Part shown: piece after piece, positions 16,402 to 25,151 of the stretch
How the letters are laid out: every line of letters starts with the position of its first letter
Position numbering within the stretch: position 1 is the first letter of the stretch
NCBI GenBank assembly: GCA_019635535.1
Contig: JAHBZH010000001.1
Location: forward strand, 751,001 to 815,000
Direction of reading: 5' to 3'
Source: Sphingomonas sp.
GTDB taxonomy: Bacteria > Pseudomonadota > Alphaproteobacteria > Sphingomonadales > Sphingomonadaceae
Length of the DNA stretch: 64,000 bases
Made by a program: the position numbers and the translations under genes
The notes under the pieces: generated by a model
What the model was told of the DNA's origin: nothing
Seen by the model: only the letters and a program-made list of their open reading frames with translations
The model's database searches: none

Positions 16402-17198
16402 CGCTGCGCGTCCGGCCGCATGCCGCCGACGCCGACGGCGTCGTCCTCGAGGTAACTCCCGAGAGCGCGGGCTGGACGCACGTCGGCTTCAAGGCGGTGA
16501 CGCTGGCGCCGGGCGAGGCCTTCGCGGGCGGCGATGCGGCGCGGGAAGCCTGTCTCGTCATCCTCACCGGTACTGCCGATGTGACGGCCGGCGGCGAGCA
16601 TTATGATGCGATTGGCTCGCGCCGGAGCGTGTTCGACGATGTCGCGCCGGCCGCCGTCTACGCGCCTGCGGGCGTCGACTTCACTGTGACAGCCGTCACT
16701 CCCGTCGAGCTGGCAATCGGGAGTGCGCCGGGCCGGTCGGGCGGGTCCCCTCGCCTGATCGACCCGGCGCGCATGTCCCGCGAGGTGCGCGGGCAAGGCA
16801 CCAATCAGCGCTTCGTCCGCAACATCCTCCCTGAATCGGAGCCGGCCGACAGCCTGCTTGTCGTCGAAGTCGTGACACCGGGCGGCCACTGGTCGAGCTA
16901 TCCGCCGCACAAACACGATACGCCAACCGAAGGCGAAGAAACCGCGCTGGAGGAAACCTACTATCACCGTCTCAATCCGCCGCAGGGCTTCGCGGTGCAG
17001 CGCGTCTACACCGACGATCGCAGCATCGACGAGACGGTGACGGTGGAGGACGGGGACGTCGTTATGGTGCCGCGCGGCTATCACCCGGCCGGGGCGCCGC
17101 ACGGCTACGATCTCTATTATCTCAACGTCATGGCGGGGCCGAACCGCAAGTGGATCTTCCGTAATGATCCCGCCCACGAATGGATCGTGAAGTCATGA
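16398..17198 (+). CDS. iolB: 5-deoxy-glucuronate isomerase
   Basis: A 266-residue bicupin protein. The second cupin has the metal site YPPHKHDTP and a downstream GYHPAGAPHGYDLYYLNVM stretch, both typical of IolB. It converts 5-deoxy-glucuronate to 2-deoxy-5-keto-gluconate, the substrate of IolC. It overlaps iolE and the next gene by four bases, consistent with coupled translation through the operon. Confidence 0.95.
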   Translation: MTLRVRPHAADADGVVLEVTPESAGWTHVGFKAVTLAPGEAFAGGDAAREACLVILTGTADVTAGGEHYDAIGSRRSVFDDVAPAAVYAPAGVDFTVTAVTPVELAIGSAPGRSGGSPRLIDPARMSREVRGQGTNQRFVRNILPESEPADSLLVVEVVTPGGHWSSYPPHKHDTPTEGEETALEETYYHRLNPPQGFAVQRVYTDDRSIDETVTVEDGDVVMVPRGYHPAGAPHGYDLYYLNVMAGPNRKWIFRNDPAHEWIVKS

Positions 17199-18700
17199 GC
17201 GAGATGCGCGTCATCGATCATTTCATCGCCGGCCATTGCCAAGCCGGGGGCAATCGGCGCGGCGATGTGTTCGATCCCAATAATGGCGGCATCCAGGCCA
17301 GCGTCCGCTTCGGCACGGCGATCGAACTGGAGCGGGCGGTCGCCGCCGCCGCCGCCGCCCAGCCGGCCTGGGCGGCGACCAATCCGCAGCGCCGCGCGCG
17401 GGTCATGTTCAACTTCAAGGCGCTGGTCGAAGCCAACATGGCCGATCTCGCCCTCTTGCTTTCGTCCGAGCACGGCAAGGTGATCTCCGATGCCAAGGGC
17501 GACATTCAGCGCGGTCTCGACGTCATCGAGTTCGCCTGTGGCATCCCGCATGCGTCGAAGGGTGAATATAGCCAGGCTGCGGGACCCGGCATCGACGTCT
17601 ATTCAATGCGCCAGCCGCTTGGCGTTGTGGCCGGGATCACGCCCTTCAATTTCCCGGCGATGATCCCGATGTGGATGTTCGGCGTCGCCATCGTCGCGGG
17701 CAACGCCTTCATTCTAAAGCCCTCGGAGCGCGATCCTTCCGTTCCCGTGCGCTTGGCCGAGTTGATGCGGGAGGCCGGACTGCCCGATGGCATCCTCCAG
17801 GTCGTCCATGGCGACAAGGAGATGGTCGACGCCATCCTCGATCATGACGGAATCAAGGCGGTCAGCTTCGTCGGATCGAGCGACATCGCCCATTATGTTT
17901 ACAAGCGGGGCGTCGCAGCCGGGAAACGGGTGCAGGCGATGGGCGGAGCCAAGAATCACGGCATCGTCATGCCCGACGCGGATCTGGATCAGGTCGTTCA
18001 GGATCTGGCCGGCGCAGCGTTCGGCTCGGCGGGTGAACGCTGCATGGCGCTTCCGGTCGTGGTGCCGGTTGGCGCCGCGACGGCGGACCGGCTGCGTGAG
18101 AAGCTCGTCCCGGCGATCGCTGCTTTGCGGGTCGGGGTGTCGACGGATGCCGACGCCCATTACGGACCCGTCGTCAATGCGGCGCACAAGAAGCGCGTCG
18201 AGGCTTACATTCAAATGGGGGTCGATGAAGGCGCGGAGCTCGTCGTCGATGGGCGGGGCTTCAGCCTGCAGGGCCATGAAGAAGGCTATTTCATCGGCCC
18301 TACCCTTTTCGACCGCGTGACGCCGCAGATGCAAAGCTACCGGGATGAGATTTTCGGGCCCGTGCTGCAGATCGTTCGCGCCGAAAGCTTCGAGGATGCG
18401 ATAGGTCTTTCCAACGCGCATCAATATGGCAATGGCGCCGCGATCTTCACCCGCAACGGTCATGCCGCCCGCGAGTTCGCGCAGCGGGTCGAGGCCGGCA
18501 TGGTCGGCATCAACGTGCCGATCCCGGTGCCCGTCGCTTATTACAGTTTCGGTGGTTGGAAGCGCTCCGGTTTTGGCGATGCCAATCAGCATGGCATGGA
18601 AGGGCTCCGCTTCTGGACCAAGGTGAAGACCGTGACCCAACGCTGGCCCGATGGCTCGGCGTCCGGGGAGAACAGCTTTGTCATACCGACCATGGCCTGA
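17195..18700 (+). CDS. mmsA: (Methyl)malonate-semialdehyde dehydrogenase, CoA-acylating
   Basis: The 501-residue product is an aldehyde dehydrogenase with FNFPAMIPMWMFGVAIVAGN, the catalytic Cys at about residue 283 in GSAGERCMALPV, and the CoA-acylating family's lack of the general-base Glu. In inositol catabolism (IolA) it turns malonate semialdehyde into acetyl-CoA and CO2. The start was set at the ATG in the iolB stop (ATGA), giving MSEMRVIDHF; an ATG 15 bases earlier lies within iolB. Confidence 0.93.
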   Translation: MSEMRVIDHFIAGHCQAGGNRRGDVFDPNNGGIQASVRFGTAIELERAVAAAAAAQPAWAATNPQRRARVMFNFKALVEANMADLALLLSSEHGKVISDAKGDIQRGLDVIEFACGIPHASKGEYSQAAGPGIDVYSMRQPLGVVAGITPFNFPAMIPMWMFGVAIVAGNAFILKPSERDPSVPVRLAELMREAGLPDGILQVVHGDKEMVDAILDHDGIKAVSFVGSSDIAHYVYKRGVAAGKRVQAMGGAKNHGIVMPDADLDQVVQDLAGAAFGSAGERCMALPVVVPVGAATADRLREKLVPAIAALRVGVSTDADAHYGPVVNAAHKKRVEAYIQMGVDEGAELVVDGRGFSLQGHEEGYFIGPTLFDRVTPQMQSYRDEIFGPVLQIVRAESFEDAIGLSNAHQYGNGAAIFTRNGHAAREFAQRVEAGMVGINVPIPVPVAYYSFGGWKRSGFGDANQHGMEGLRFWTKVKTVTQRWPDGSASGENSFVIPTMA

Positions 18701-18704
18701 GCAG

Positions 18705-19505
18705 GTGGCCGAACCTTCAGTTCATCTGGCGACGATGCTCGAGGCGGCACGCGTCGCGGGCGAGGGATTGCGCGAGGATTTCCTGCGCATCGGTGCGCTC
18801 AACATCCGCCACAAGGCTGGCTTGGCGGATCCGTTCAGCGAGGCTGATCTGCGCGCCGAGGCGACGGTCCGCGACACCCTGGCCGCCGCCTTTCCCGACT
18901 ATGGCTTTCTCGGCGAGGAGGGCGGCGTGATCGAGGGGGCGGACAAAAGCCATATGTGGATCGTCGATCCGCTCGACGGCACCGCCAACTTCCTGACCGG
19001 CAGCCCCTTCTTCGCGGTCAATATCGCGCTTGCCCGCGACGGCGAGGTGATTGCCGGCGTGACCCACGTGCCGATGCTGGGCGAGACCTTTCGCGCGGAG
19101 AAGGGCCAAGGCGCCTTCCTCAACGATGCGCCGATCCGGGTGTCGCCACGCACGGAGATGATCCAGGCGGTGCTCGGCGTCGGCATTCCCTTCGCGGGGA
19201 AACCGCGACACGAACAATTCTACGCCGAGATGGAGCGGCTGACGCCGCGAGTGACCGGCATCCGCCGCCTTGGCGCGGGCGCGATCGACATGGCCTGGGT
19301 CGCCTGCGGCCGCTTCGATGCTTATTGGGAACAGAGCGTCAGCGCCTGGGACATGGCGGCCGGGGTCGCGATCGTCACCGAAGCGGGCGGCGTCGTAACA
19401 GGGACGGAAGGCCAGACGCTCGATCTGATGGGCGGCACCGTGCTCGCTTCGACACCGCAGCTTCATGGCGCCTTGCTGGAGGCGCTGCGGCCGGTGGCGG
19501 CTTGA
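18705..19505 (+). CDS. Inositol monophosphatase family protein
   Basis: The 266-residue product has all three IMPase motifs: GEEGG, the metal site WIVDPLDGTANFLTG (Asp at about residue 88) and WDMAAGVAIVTEAGG. It releases myo-inositol from inositol monophosphates in the cytoplasm, as it has no signal peptide. I chose GTG at 18705, four bases after the mmsA stop, because it gives a normal N-terminal helix; ATG at 18735 is an alternative. Its place between iol genes and a phytase-type phosphatase points to inositol phosphate use and not 3'-nucleotide (CysQ) metabolism. Confidence 0.88.
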   Translation: MAEPSVHLATMLEAARVAGEGLREDFLRIGALNIRHKAGLADPFSEADLRAEATVRDTLAAAFPDYGFLGEEGGVIEGADKSHMWIVDPLDGTANFLTGSPFFAVNIALARDGEVIAGVTHVPMLGETFRAEKGQGAFLNDAPIRVSPRTEMIQAVLGVGIPFAGKPRHEQFYAEMERLTPRVTGIRRLGAGAIDMAWVACGRFDAYWEQSVSAWDMAAGVAIVTEAGGVVTGTEGQTLDLMGGTVLASTPQLHGALLEALRPVAA

Positions 19506-20755
19506 TGCGGATTGCACTGGCCTTCGTCCTGCTGGCCGGACTGCTCTCGCCAGCACAAGCCCAACCCACCACCGATGGCCTCCAGCTTGAGCGCGTCGTC
19601 TTCCTGATGCGCCATGGCATCCGGCCGCCGACCCGCGATCCCTCGCTGGGCGAAAATTATGCCCGCGATCCCTGGCCCGCTTGGCCGGTCGATTTCGGCC
19701 TGATGACCCCGCGCGGTGCCGCCGGCATCCGCCTGCTCGCCGAGGCCGACCGCGCTGACTATATCCGGCGCGGCCTATTGCCCGCCGAGGGGTGCCTGCC
19801 CGCCGGATCGATCCTTGCGGAATCCTCCGCGAAGTCCCGCGCGATCCGCACCGGCGAAGCCTATGTCGCGGCGCTGCTGCCCGGCTGCGGCATCGCGGTG
19901 ATCCATCCCGAGCGCGAGGGGCCGGAGGACATCATGTTCCACCCGCTCGATGCGGGGCCGGCCGATTTCGACGGTGCGGCGGCGCTCAGCGAAACCCTGG
20001 CGGCAGTCGCGCCGCAAAGCATGGCGGTGGAATCCACACGCTGGCGTGACCAGATCGCATTGCTCGACCGCGTCCTCGGCTGCTGCATGGCGGCGGTCTG
20101 CGCAGCCAACCGGGCGCCCTCGCCCTGCACGCTCGCCGACATTCCCAGCGGCCTCAGAGGCAATCCGCACGACCGCCCCGACCTGACTGGGCCCTTGTCG
20201 ATCGGTTCGACCGCCAGCCAGACCTTCCTGCTCGAATATCTCGAAGGCAAGCCGTTGTCGGAAGTCGGCTGGGGCCGGATCGACCGCGACCAGATCGAAG
20301 CCCTGCTCGCGATCAACGTCGCCAAATTCCACTATGAGAATGCCTCGCCCTCCGTGCTGCGCCGCGCCGCCGGCCCGCTCGCCACGCGGATGGCAGAAGC
20401 GCTGTCGGCCGATGGCGGTCAGCGTTTCACCCTGCTCTTCGGGCACGACACCAACATCGCCGATGTCGGCCGCCTGCTCGGCCTCGCATGGCGCGTGCCG
20501 AGCTATCCCGCGGGCGCGGTGCCGCCCGGCGGCGCGCTCGGCTTCGAACTGCTGCGCGACGCGGAAGGGCGGCGCTTCGTGCGCGCCTTCTTCCGCGCTC
20601 AGACGATGGATCAGCTCCGCAACCAGCAGGCGCTCGATCCGGCTGCACCGGGCTATCGCAGCTACCTCGATATCCCCGGCTGCGCGACGCCGTGCATGAT
20701 CGAGAACTTTACGGCGCTGGTGCACGCGCGGCTGGCCAGCGCAGCTCGACCCTGA
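19505..20755 (+). CDS. Histidine acid phosphatase, phytase/glucose-1-phosphatase type, exported
   Basis: The 416-residue product starts with a signal peptide (MRIALAFVLLAGLLSPAQAQ) and has the catalytic RHGIRPP at residues 36-42 and the HD proton donor at about 314 (GHDTNIA). Paired cysteines suit a periplasmic fold. The family includes AppA phytase and Agp; members remove equatorial phosphates from phytate and typically stop at inositol 2-monophosphate. The start overlaps the IMPase stop (TGATG), which ties it to the iol operon. It is the last gene of that operon and meets the histidine kinase gene tail to tail, overlapping by 47 bases. Confidence 0.85.
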   Translation: MRIALAFVLLAGLLSPAQAQPTTDGLQLERVVFLMRHGIRPPTRDPSLGENYARDPWPAWPVDFGLMTPRGAAGIRLLAEADRADYIRRGLLPAEGCLPAGSILAESSAKSRAIRTGEAYVAALLPGCGIAVIHPEREGPEDIMFHPLDAGPADFDGAAALSETLAAVAPQSMAVESTRWRDQIALLDRVLGCCMAAVCAANRAPSPCTLADIPSGLRGNPHDRPDLTGPLSIGSTASQTFLLEYLEGKPLSEVGWGRIDRDQIEALLAINVAKFHYENASPSVLRRAAGPLATRMAEALSADGGQRFTLLFGHDTNIADVGRLLGLAWRVPSYPAGAVPPGGALGFELLRDAEGRRFVRAFFRAQTMDQLRNQQALDPAAPGYRSYLDIPGCATPCMIENFTALVHARLASAARP

Positions 20756-22052
20756 GCCCGCCCAGCGACGCGCGGGACAGGCTGAGAGTACCGCCCGTCG
20801 CTTCGGCAATCTCTTGCGCGATGGCGAGACCGAGGCCCTGCCCGCCGCGCTCGTCCAGCCGCTTGCCTCGGGCCAGTGCGTCGGCGACTAGCTCGGGCGC
20901 GATGCCGGGGCCGTCATCCTCCACCGCGACCACGGCCACCTCGTCTTCCTCCACCCCCACAAACCGGACCTGCCGCGCCGCGTAGCGGACGGCATTGTCA
21001 GCGACGCTGCCCAACAGCTCGGTCAGATCTTCCGTCGCAAGCGGAGCGCGCAGCTCGTCAGCTATATCGACATCCAGCACCAGCCGCTCACCGGCCTCGG
21101 TCCGTTCCAGCACCGAGACCAGCTGTTCGACAACCGCGCGAACCTCGGCCCGCGCGGACGGATCGTGCCGGACGGCGGCGATGCGCGAGCGGGCCAGTTC
21201 GCCGTCGACGACCGCCTTCATCGCATCCAGCGCCTTTTCGATGCCGGACGCCGCCTCGCCGTCGGCGCGGCGAAGTTGCGCCGCCGCGGCCGCCAGCGGC
21301 GTCTTGAGCCCGTGGGCGAGATCGGCCGCGCGGCGTCGAGCGCGCCGCAGATCCTCTTCGCGCGCGTCGGCGAGGCTGTTGATCGCGTCGGTGAGCGGAC
21401 GCACCTCGCTTACCGTCTCGGCAATGAGACGTTCCGACGGGTTCTCCTGCAAGCGTCCAAGTTGTTCGCGAATTCGCCCGAGCGGGCGCAGACCGAGATG
21501 AACCTGCAACCACGCCGCTGCCGACAAGACCAGCCAGAGCGCGGCCAGAAACATCGCCAGCTCGCGGCCGAACTCGGCGCGGGCGGTAGCAAGCGCCGTG
21601 GCATCCTGCGCCACTTGAACGAGCACCGGTCCGGCGGCCCGGTCCGGAATGACCGTGCGCTCGAGGTAGATCAGGCGGGGCTCATAGGGTCCGGGCCCGA
21701 TCCGGACGTGCCAGTCCCGGCTCGAATGGATGGGCGGCGGCGCCAGCGCCTGATCCCAGAGGGAGGGCGAGCGCACCTGGTTACGACGGGCGCTGGCCTG
21801 CCAGTAGAGGCCGCTGACCGGCGTCTGGAAACGCGCATCGGTGGGTGGCTGATTGACCGAGAGGCGTCCGTCGGGCGCGACGGCGATGCCAGCGACGATC
21901 CTGATCGCGTCCTGCTCCAGCTCGGCCGCGAGCCGCCGCTCCAGATGGCGGTCGAACAGGAGCAGCATCAGCCCCCAGGCGAGCAGCAGGGCAAGGAAGA
22001 TCGCCACGGCGGCGCCGAGCAGCAGGCGCCAGCGCAGCGACCGGACGATCAC
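20709..22052 (-). CDS. Two-component sensor histidine kinase
   Basis: The 447-residue product has a membrane helix near residues 10-33, a periplasmic sensor region (about 34-165), a second helix (166-188) and HAMP. The H box LAHGLKTPLAAAAAQL has the phosphorylated His at 247. Then come an N box (DNAVRYAA), G1 (EDDGPGIAPE) and G2 (GGQGLGLAI). The layout is PhoQ-like. It overlaps the response regulator gene by four bases and is third in a PepSY-regulator-kinase operon. The ligand is unknown; phytate-bound metal, inositol phosphate or phosphate state would fit the neighbourhood but are guesses. Confidence 0.92.
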   Translation of the reverse strand: MIVRSLRWRLLLGAAVAIFLALLLAWGLMLLLFDRHLERRLAAELEQDAIRIVAGIAVAPDGRLSVNQPPTDARFQTPVSGLYWQASARRNQVRSPSLWDQALAPPPIHSSRDWHVRIGPGPYEPRLIYLERTVIPDRAAGPVLVQVAQDATALATARAEFGRELAMFLAALWLVLSAAAWLQVHLGLRPLGRIREQLGRLQENPSERLIAETVSEVRPLTDAINSLADAREEDLRRARRRAADLAHGLKTPLAAAAAQLRRADGEAASGIEKALDAMKAVVDGELARSRIAAVRHDPSARAEVRAVVEQLVSVLERTEAGERLVLDVDIADELRAPLATEDLTELLGSVADNAVRYAARQVRFVGVEEDEVAVVAVEDDGPGIAPELVADALARGKRLDERGGQGLGLAIAQEIAEATGGTLSLSRASLGGLRVELRWPAARAPAP

Positions 22053-22711
22053 GCTTTGCCCTCCAGCACGTAGCCGAACCCGCGTCGCGTCGCGATCAGG
22101 CCCGCGCCGAATTTGCGGCGGAGGCGGGCGACCAGCGCCTCGATCGCGTTGGCGTCGTTGAGCCCTTCCGTCCCGTAGAGATGGTCGGCGAGTTCACCGG
22201 ACGACACGGCACGGCCGTCCTGATGCGCAAGATAGTCGAGCAGCCGGAATTCGAGCGGCGAGAGGCGGAGCGGCGTGCCGTTGAGGTCGGCGGCCATGCG
22301 GCCGCTGTCGATGCGCAGCGCCCCGACCGTCGCGGCGCTGCTCGCGCGTCCGCCCGCCCGGCGCAGGACGCCGCGTACCCGCGCGATCAGCTCGGCCATC
22401 TTGAACGGCTTGCCGAGATAATCGTCGGCGCCGGCTTCGATCCCCTCGACCTTCTCGGTCCAGTCGCCGCGCGCGGAGATGACGATCACCGGAAAGAAGC
22501 GGCCGGCGGCGCGCCAGCGCTTCAGGACCGACAGGCCGTCAAGCCGGGGCAGGCCGAGATCGAGCAGGGCGACGTCATAATCCTCGACATCGCCGCGATA
22601 CCAGGCGTCCTCGCCCTCGACCGCGATATCGACGATGAAGCCGGCCCCCTCCAGCGCGGCGCGCAGGTCGCGGGCGACATCGGGTTCATCCTCGACGACC
22701 AGTGCCCGCAA
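22049..22711 (-). CDS. OmpR/PhoP-family response regulator
   Basis: The 220-residue product has a receiver domain with the phosphorylated Asp at residue 51 (ALLDLGLP) and the conserved Lys in YLGKPF, then a winged-helix output domain ending RRGFGYVLEG. The start is a TTG directly after the PepSY stop (TGATTG), giving MRALVVEDEP; no ATG fits. Tight coupling to PepSY and kinase genes implies one regulatory unit. A likely binding site lies upstream of the operon at 23080-23118. Confidence 0.93.
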   Translation of the reverse strand: MRALVVEDEPDVARDLRAALEGAGFIVDIAVEGEDAWYRGDVEDYDVALLDLGLPRLDGLSVLKRWRAAGRFFPVIVISARGDWTEKVEGIEAGADDYLGKPFKMAELIARVRGVLRRAGGRASSAATVGALRIDSGRMAADLNGTPLRLSPLEFRLLDYLAHQDGRAVSSGELADHLYGTEGLNDANAIEALVARLRRKFGAGLIATRRGFGYVLEGKA

Positions 22712-23056
22712 TCAATCCTCCTCGATGCGGCGGATCCGCCCGGTGCGTGCGTCGATCTTGACCTCGATCACGCGGCCATTGGCGGTCAGTACCTTGATCT
22801 CATATTCGATTCGGCGGCCGTCGTCGTCATCGTCGAGTTCGATTTCGATGACGTGTCCGGGCACGCGCTGCTGGACGATCGGCAGGATGCGCGAGATCGG
22901 CAGGATCTCGCCGCGCTGCACGGCCGCACGGGCATGGTCATGGTCCCCCGGTCGCAGCGTGCCGGCGGCGGCCGGGGCAGTTGCGACGACGGCAAGGCCG
23001 GCGGGGATGGCGAAGGCCGCGAGGGCGGCGGCGATGAGGGCGGGTTTGTGTGTCAT
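22712..23056 (-). CDS. PepSY-domain periplasmic protein
   Basis: The 114-residue product has a signal peptide (MTHKPALIAAALAAFAIPAG region). A PepSY domain follows: EILPISRILPIVQQRVPGHV, an acidic DDDDDGR turn, and IDARTGRIRRIEED. Such proteins often sit with PhoPQ/QseBC-like systems and may sense or inhibit in the periplasm. The start at 23056 was chosen over an in-frame ATG at 23086 because it begins at the signal peptide. It is first in the operon with the regulator and kinase. Confidence 0.85.
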   Translation of the reverse strand: MTHKPALIAAALAAFAIPAGLAVVATAPAAAGTLRPGDHDHARAAVQRGEILPISRILPIVQQRVPGHVIEIELDDDDDGRRIEYEIKVLTANGRVIEVKIDARTGRIRRIEED

Positions 23057-23079
23057 GCCGTCCAGATAAGCCGGCTTGC

Positions 23080-23118
23080 CTGACACGCCGCTGACACGCG
23101 CTGACGGATTGCTGTCAG
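23080..23118. promoter_or_regulatory. Direct-repeat binding site, probably for the response regulator
   Basis: CTGACACG occurs at 23080 and 23091, with CTGACGG at 23101, giving spacings of 11 and 10 bases. A reversed CTGTCAG is at 23112-23118. OmpR/PhoP-family regulators bind such repeats one helical turn apart as tandem dimers. The site lies in the 98-base gap between the divergent PepSY operon and the TonB receptor gene at 23155, so it could serve both. Confidence 0.5.
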
Positions 23119-23154
23119 CCCGCTTCGCCTAGGCCTGCACCCCGACAATAGGGG

Positions 23155-25149
23155 ATGAATATGCCGGGTTTCAGGATTGCACTGCGCACCATGCTGATGG
23201 CGTCGGCGCTGGCCGGCGGGGCGGCGGCGCAGGCGCAGGGCGGCGTGATCGCTTTCCCGGCGGCGCATTTCGCCGAGGCGCGCCCGGCCGATGCCTATGA
23301 CATGATCCGACGCCTGCCCGGCTTCACCCTGATCGAGGGCGACGAAGATGTGCGCGGGCTTGCCGGTGCGCGCGGCAACGTCCTGTTCAACGGCCGCGCC
23401 CCGTCCGGCAAGCAGGAAAGCCTTGCCGCGCTGCTCCGCCGTATCCCCGCCGCGTCGGTGGAACGGATCGAGCTGATCCGGGGCGGCGCCGGCGGCATCG
23501 ACATGGCCGGCTATGACGTGGTCGCCAATGTCGTGCGGGTACAGGCGAGCCGCGCGCGCGCGGCGATCGAGGCGGGGGCCGCAACGGCCTCCGACGGAAA
23601 CGTCAGGCCGAACCTCAGCATCGAAGGATCGCGTCAGTCCGGGGCCACCCGGATCGAAGGCGCGCTGGCGCTGACCACCGAGGTCGACGACGATTCCGGG
23701 CACGGCACGATTGTCGAGACCGACGCCGACGGGGCCGTGACCGGCGTCGAGCAGCGCCGGGCCTGGGAGGTCGAGCGCGTCCTTTCGGCGAGCGGCGAAT
23801 ATCAGACCGCTCTGGCGGGCGGCGAGATCACCGCCAACGCCAATGTCGGGCGCGAACGCACGACCGAGGCGGTGCTGTCCGATGGCGAGCTTTCGGCCGA
23901 GCGCGAGACGTTGTGGCGCGGCGAGATCGGCGGACGTTATGTGCGCGATGCCGGCGGCGGGCGGATCGAGGCGGTGATCCTGCAACGGGCCGGCTGGCTG
24001 CGCGGGGTGGCGGAGCAGGAGGATGAGCGGTTCAGCGAAGCGACGAACACGCGCGAGAGCATTGCGCGGGTCGACTATCGCCGCGAGCGCGGCCGCCTCT
24101 CGTTCAATGCCGGCATCGAAGGCGCGCTCAATCGCCTGGACAGCGCCGCCGCGCTCGAACAGGGCGGCGTGACATTGCCCCTGCCGGGCTCGGCCGTGGA
24201 GGTGAGCGAGCGCCGCGCCGAGGCGGTGGCGGGCCTGTCGTGGCGTCCGCGCACCGGGCTGACGATCGAGCCGTCGCTGCGGACCGAGCTTTCGTCGATC
24301 CGCGCGGAGGGCGATCTCGCGGCGCAACATCTCTCGTTCCTCTACTGGAAGCCGCGGCTGGCGGCGTCGCTGTCGCGCGGATCGAGCCAGGTCCGGCTTG
24401 TCGTCGAGCGCAGCGTCGGCCAGCTCGACTTCAACGATTTCGTCGCCTCCGCGTCGCTGGACCGCGGCGAGGTGAGCGCTGGCGCCGCGGCGCTGCGCCC
24501 GCCCCGGACCTGGAGCGCGGCGGCGACGTTCGAGCAGCGTTTCTGGGAGGATGGCGCGCTGATCCTCAGCTATCGTTATGAGCGGATCGACGACGTCATC
24601 GATCGCGTCGCGGTGGTCAGCGACGATGGCATTTTCGATGCGGTCGGCAATATCGGCCGCGGCACGCGCCATGTCGGCCGTGCCGAGCTGACCCTGCCGT
24701 TTGCCCGCCTTGGCCTGCCGGGCCTGCAATTGCGCGGCGCGCTGACCCTGCTGCACAGCCGCGTCACCGATCCGGAGACCGGCCAGCGGCGGATCATTTC
24801 CAAGGACCGCCCGGTCGAGGGTGAGATCGGCATCGTCCACGATCTGCCCGGCGGGCGGTGGAGCTGGGGCGCCGATCTTTCGCTCGCCCATCGCGAGAGC
24901 CAGTTCCGCTTCGATCAGGTCCGCACCGAGCGCAAGGGCATCGCGCTTGGCGTCTATGTGGAATTCCGCCCGGCCGCTGCCTGGCGGCTGCGGCTGGAGG
25001 CGGCGAACCTGACCGGGCGCACCCTCAGCGAAGTGCGCGAGGATCATGACGGCCCCCGCGCGCTCGGCCCGGTGCAATCGCTGGAGACGCTGCGGATCGA
25101 TACGACGCCGATCTTCATGTTCAGCGTGCGGCGGTCTTTCGGGGGCTGA
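23155..25149 (+). CDS. TonB-dependent outer membrane receptor
   Basis: The 664-residue product has a signal peptide (about residues 1-25) and a plug domain with YDMIRRLPGF, NVLFNGRAPSG and a VERIELIRGGAGG segment typical of TonB receptors. A beta-barrel rich in alternating aromatic residues follows, ending in FMFSVRRSFGG. It is on the small side for the family. It is divergent from the PepSY two-component operon and shares its promoter region. Import of a phosphate- or metal-chelated compound such as phytate is suggested by neighbours only. Its stop is two bases from that of the PhoD-like gene on the other strand. Confidence 0.88.
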   Translation: MNMPGFRIALRTMLMASALAGGAAAQAQGGVIAFPAAHFAEARPADAYDMIRRLPGFTLIEGDEDVRGLAGARGNVLFNGRAPSGKQESLAALLRRIPAASVERIELIRGGAGGIDMAGYDVVANVVRVQASRARAAIEAGAATASDGNVRPNLSIEGSRQSGATRIEGALALTTEVDDDSGHGTIVETDADGAVTGVEQRRAWEVERVLSASGEYQTALAGGEITANANVGRERTTEAVLSDGELSAERETLWRGEIGGRYVRDAGGGRIEAVILQRAGWLRGVAEQEDERFSEATNTRESIARVDYRRERGRLSFNAGIEGALNRLDSAAALEQGGVTLPLPGSAVEVSERRAEAVAGLSWRPRTGLTIEPSLRTELSSIRAEGDLAAQHLSFLYWKPRLAASLSRGSSQVRLVVERSVGQLDFNDFVASASLDRGEVSAGAAALRPPRTWSAAATFEQRFWEDGALILSYRYERIDDVIDRVAVVSDDGIFDAVGNIGRGTRHVGRAELTLPFARLGLPGLQLRGALTLLHSRVTDPETGQRRIISKDRPVEGEIGIVHDLPGGRWSWGADLSLAHRESQFRFDQVRTERKGIALGVYVEFRPAAAWRLRLEAANLTGRTLSEVREDHDGPRALGPVQSLETLRIDTTPIFMFSVRRSFGG

Positions 25150-25151
25150 AT

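Noticed and set aside
18956..19504. Upstream extension of the histidine acid phosphatase frame
   Set aside because: The frame is open but lies within the IMPase gene and gives no signal peptide; the ATG at 19505 starts a clear one.
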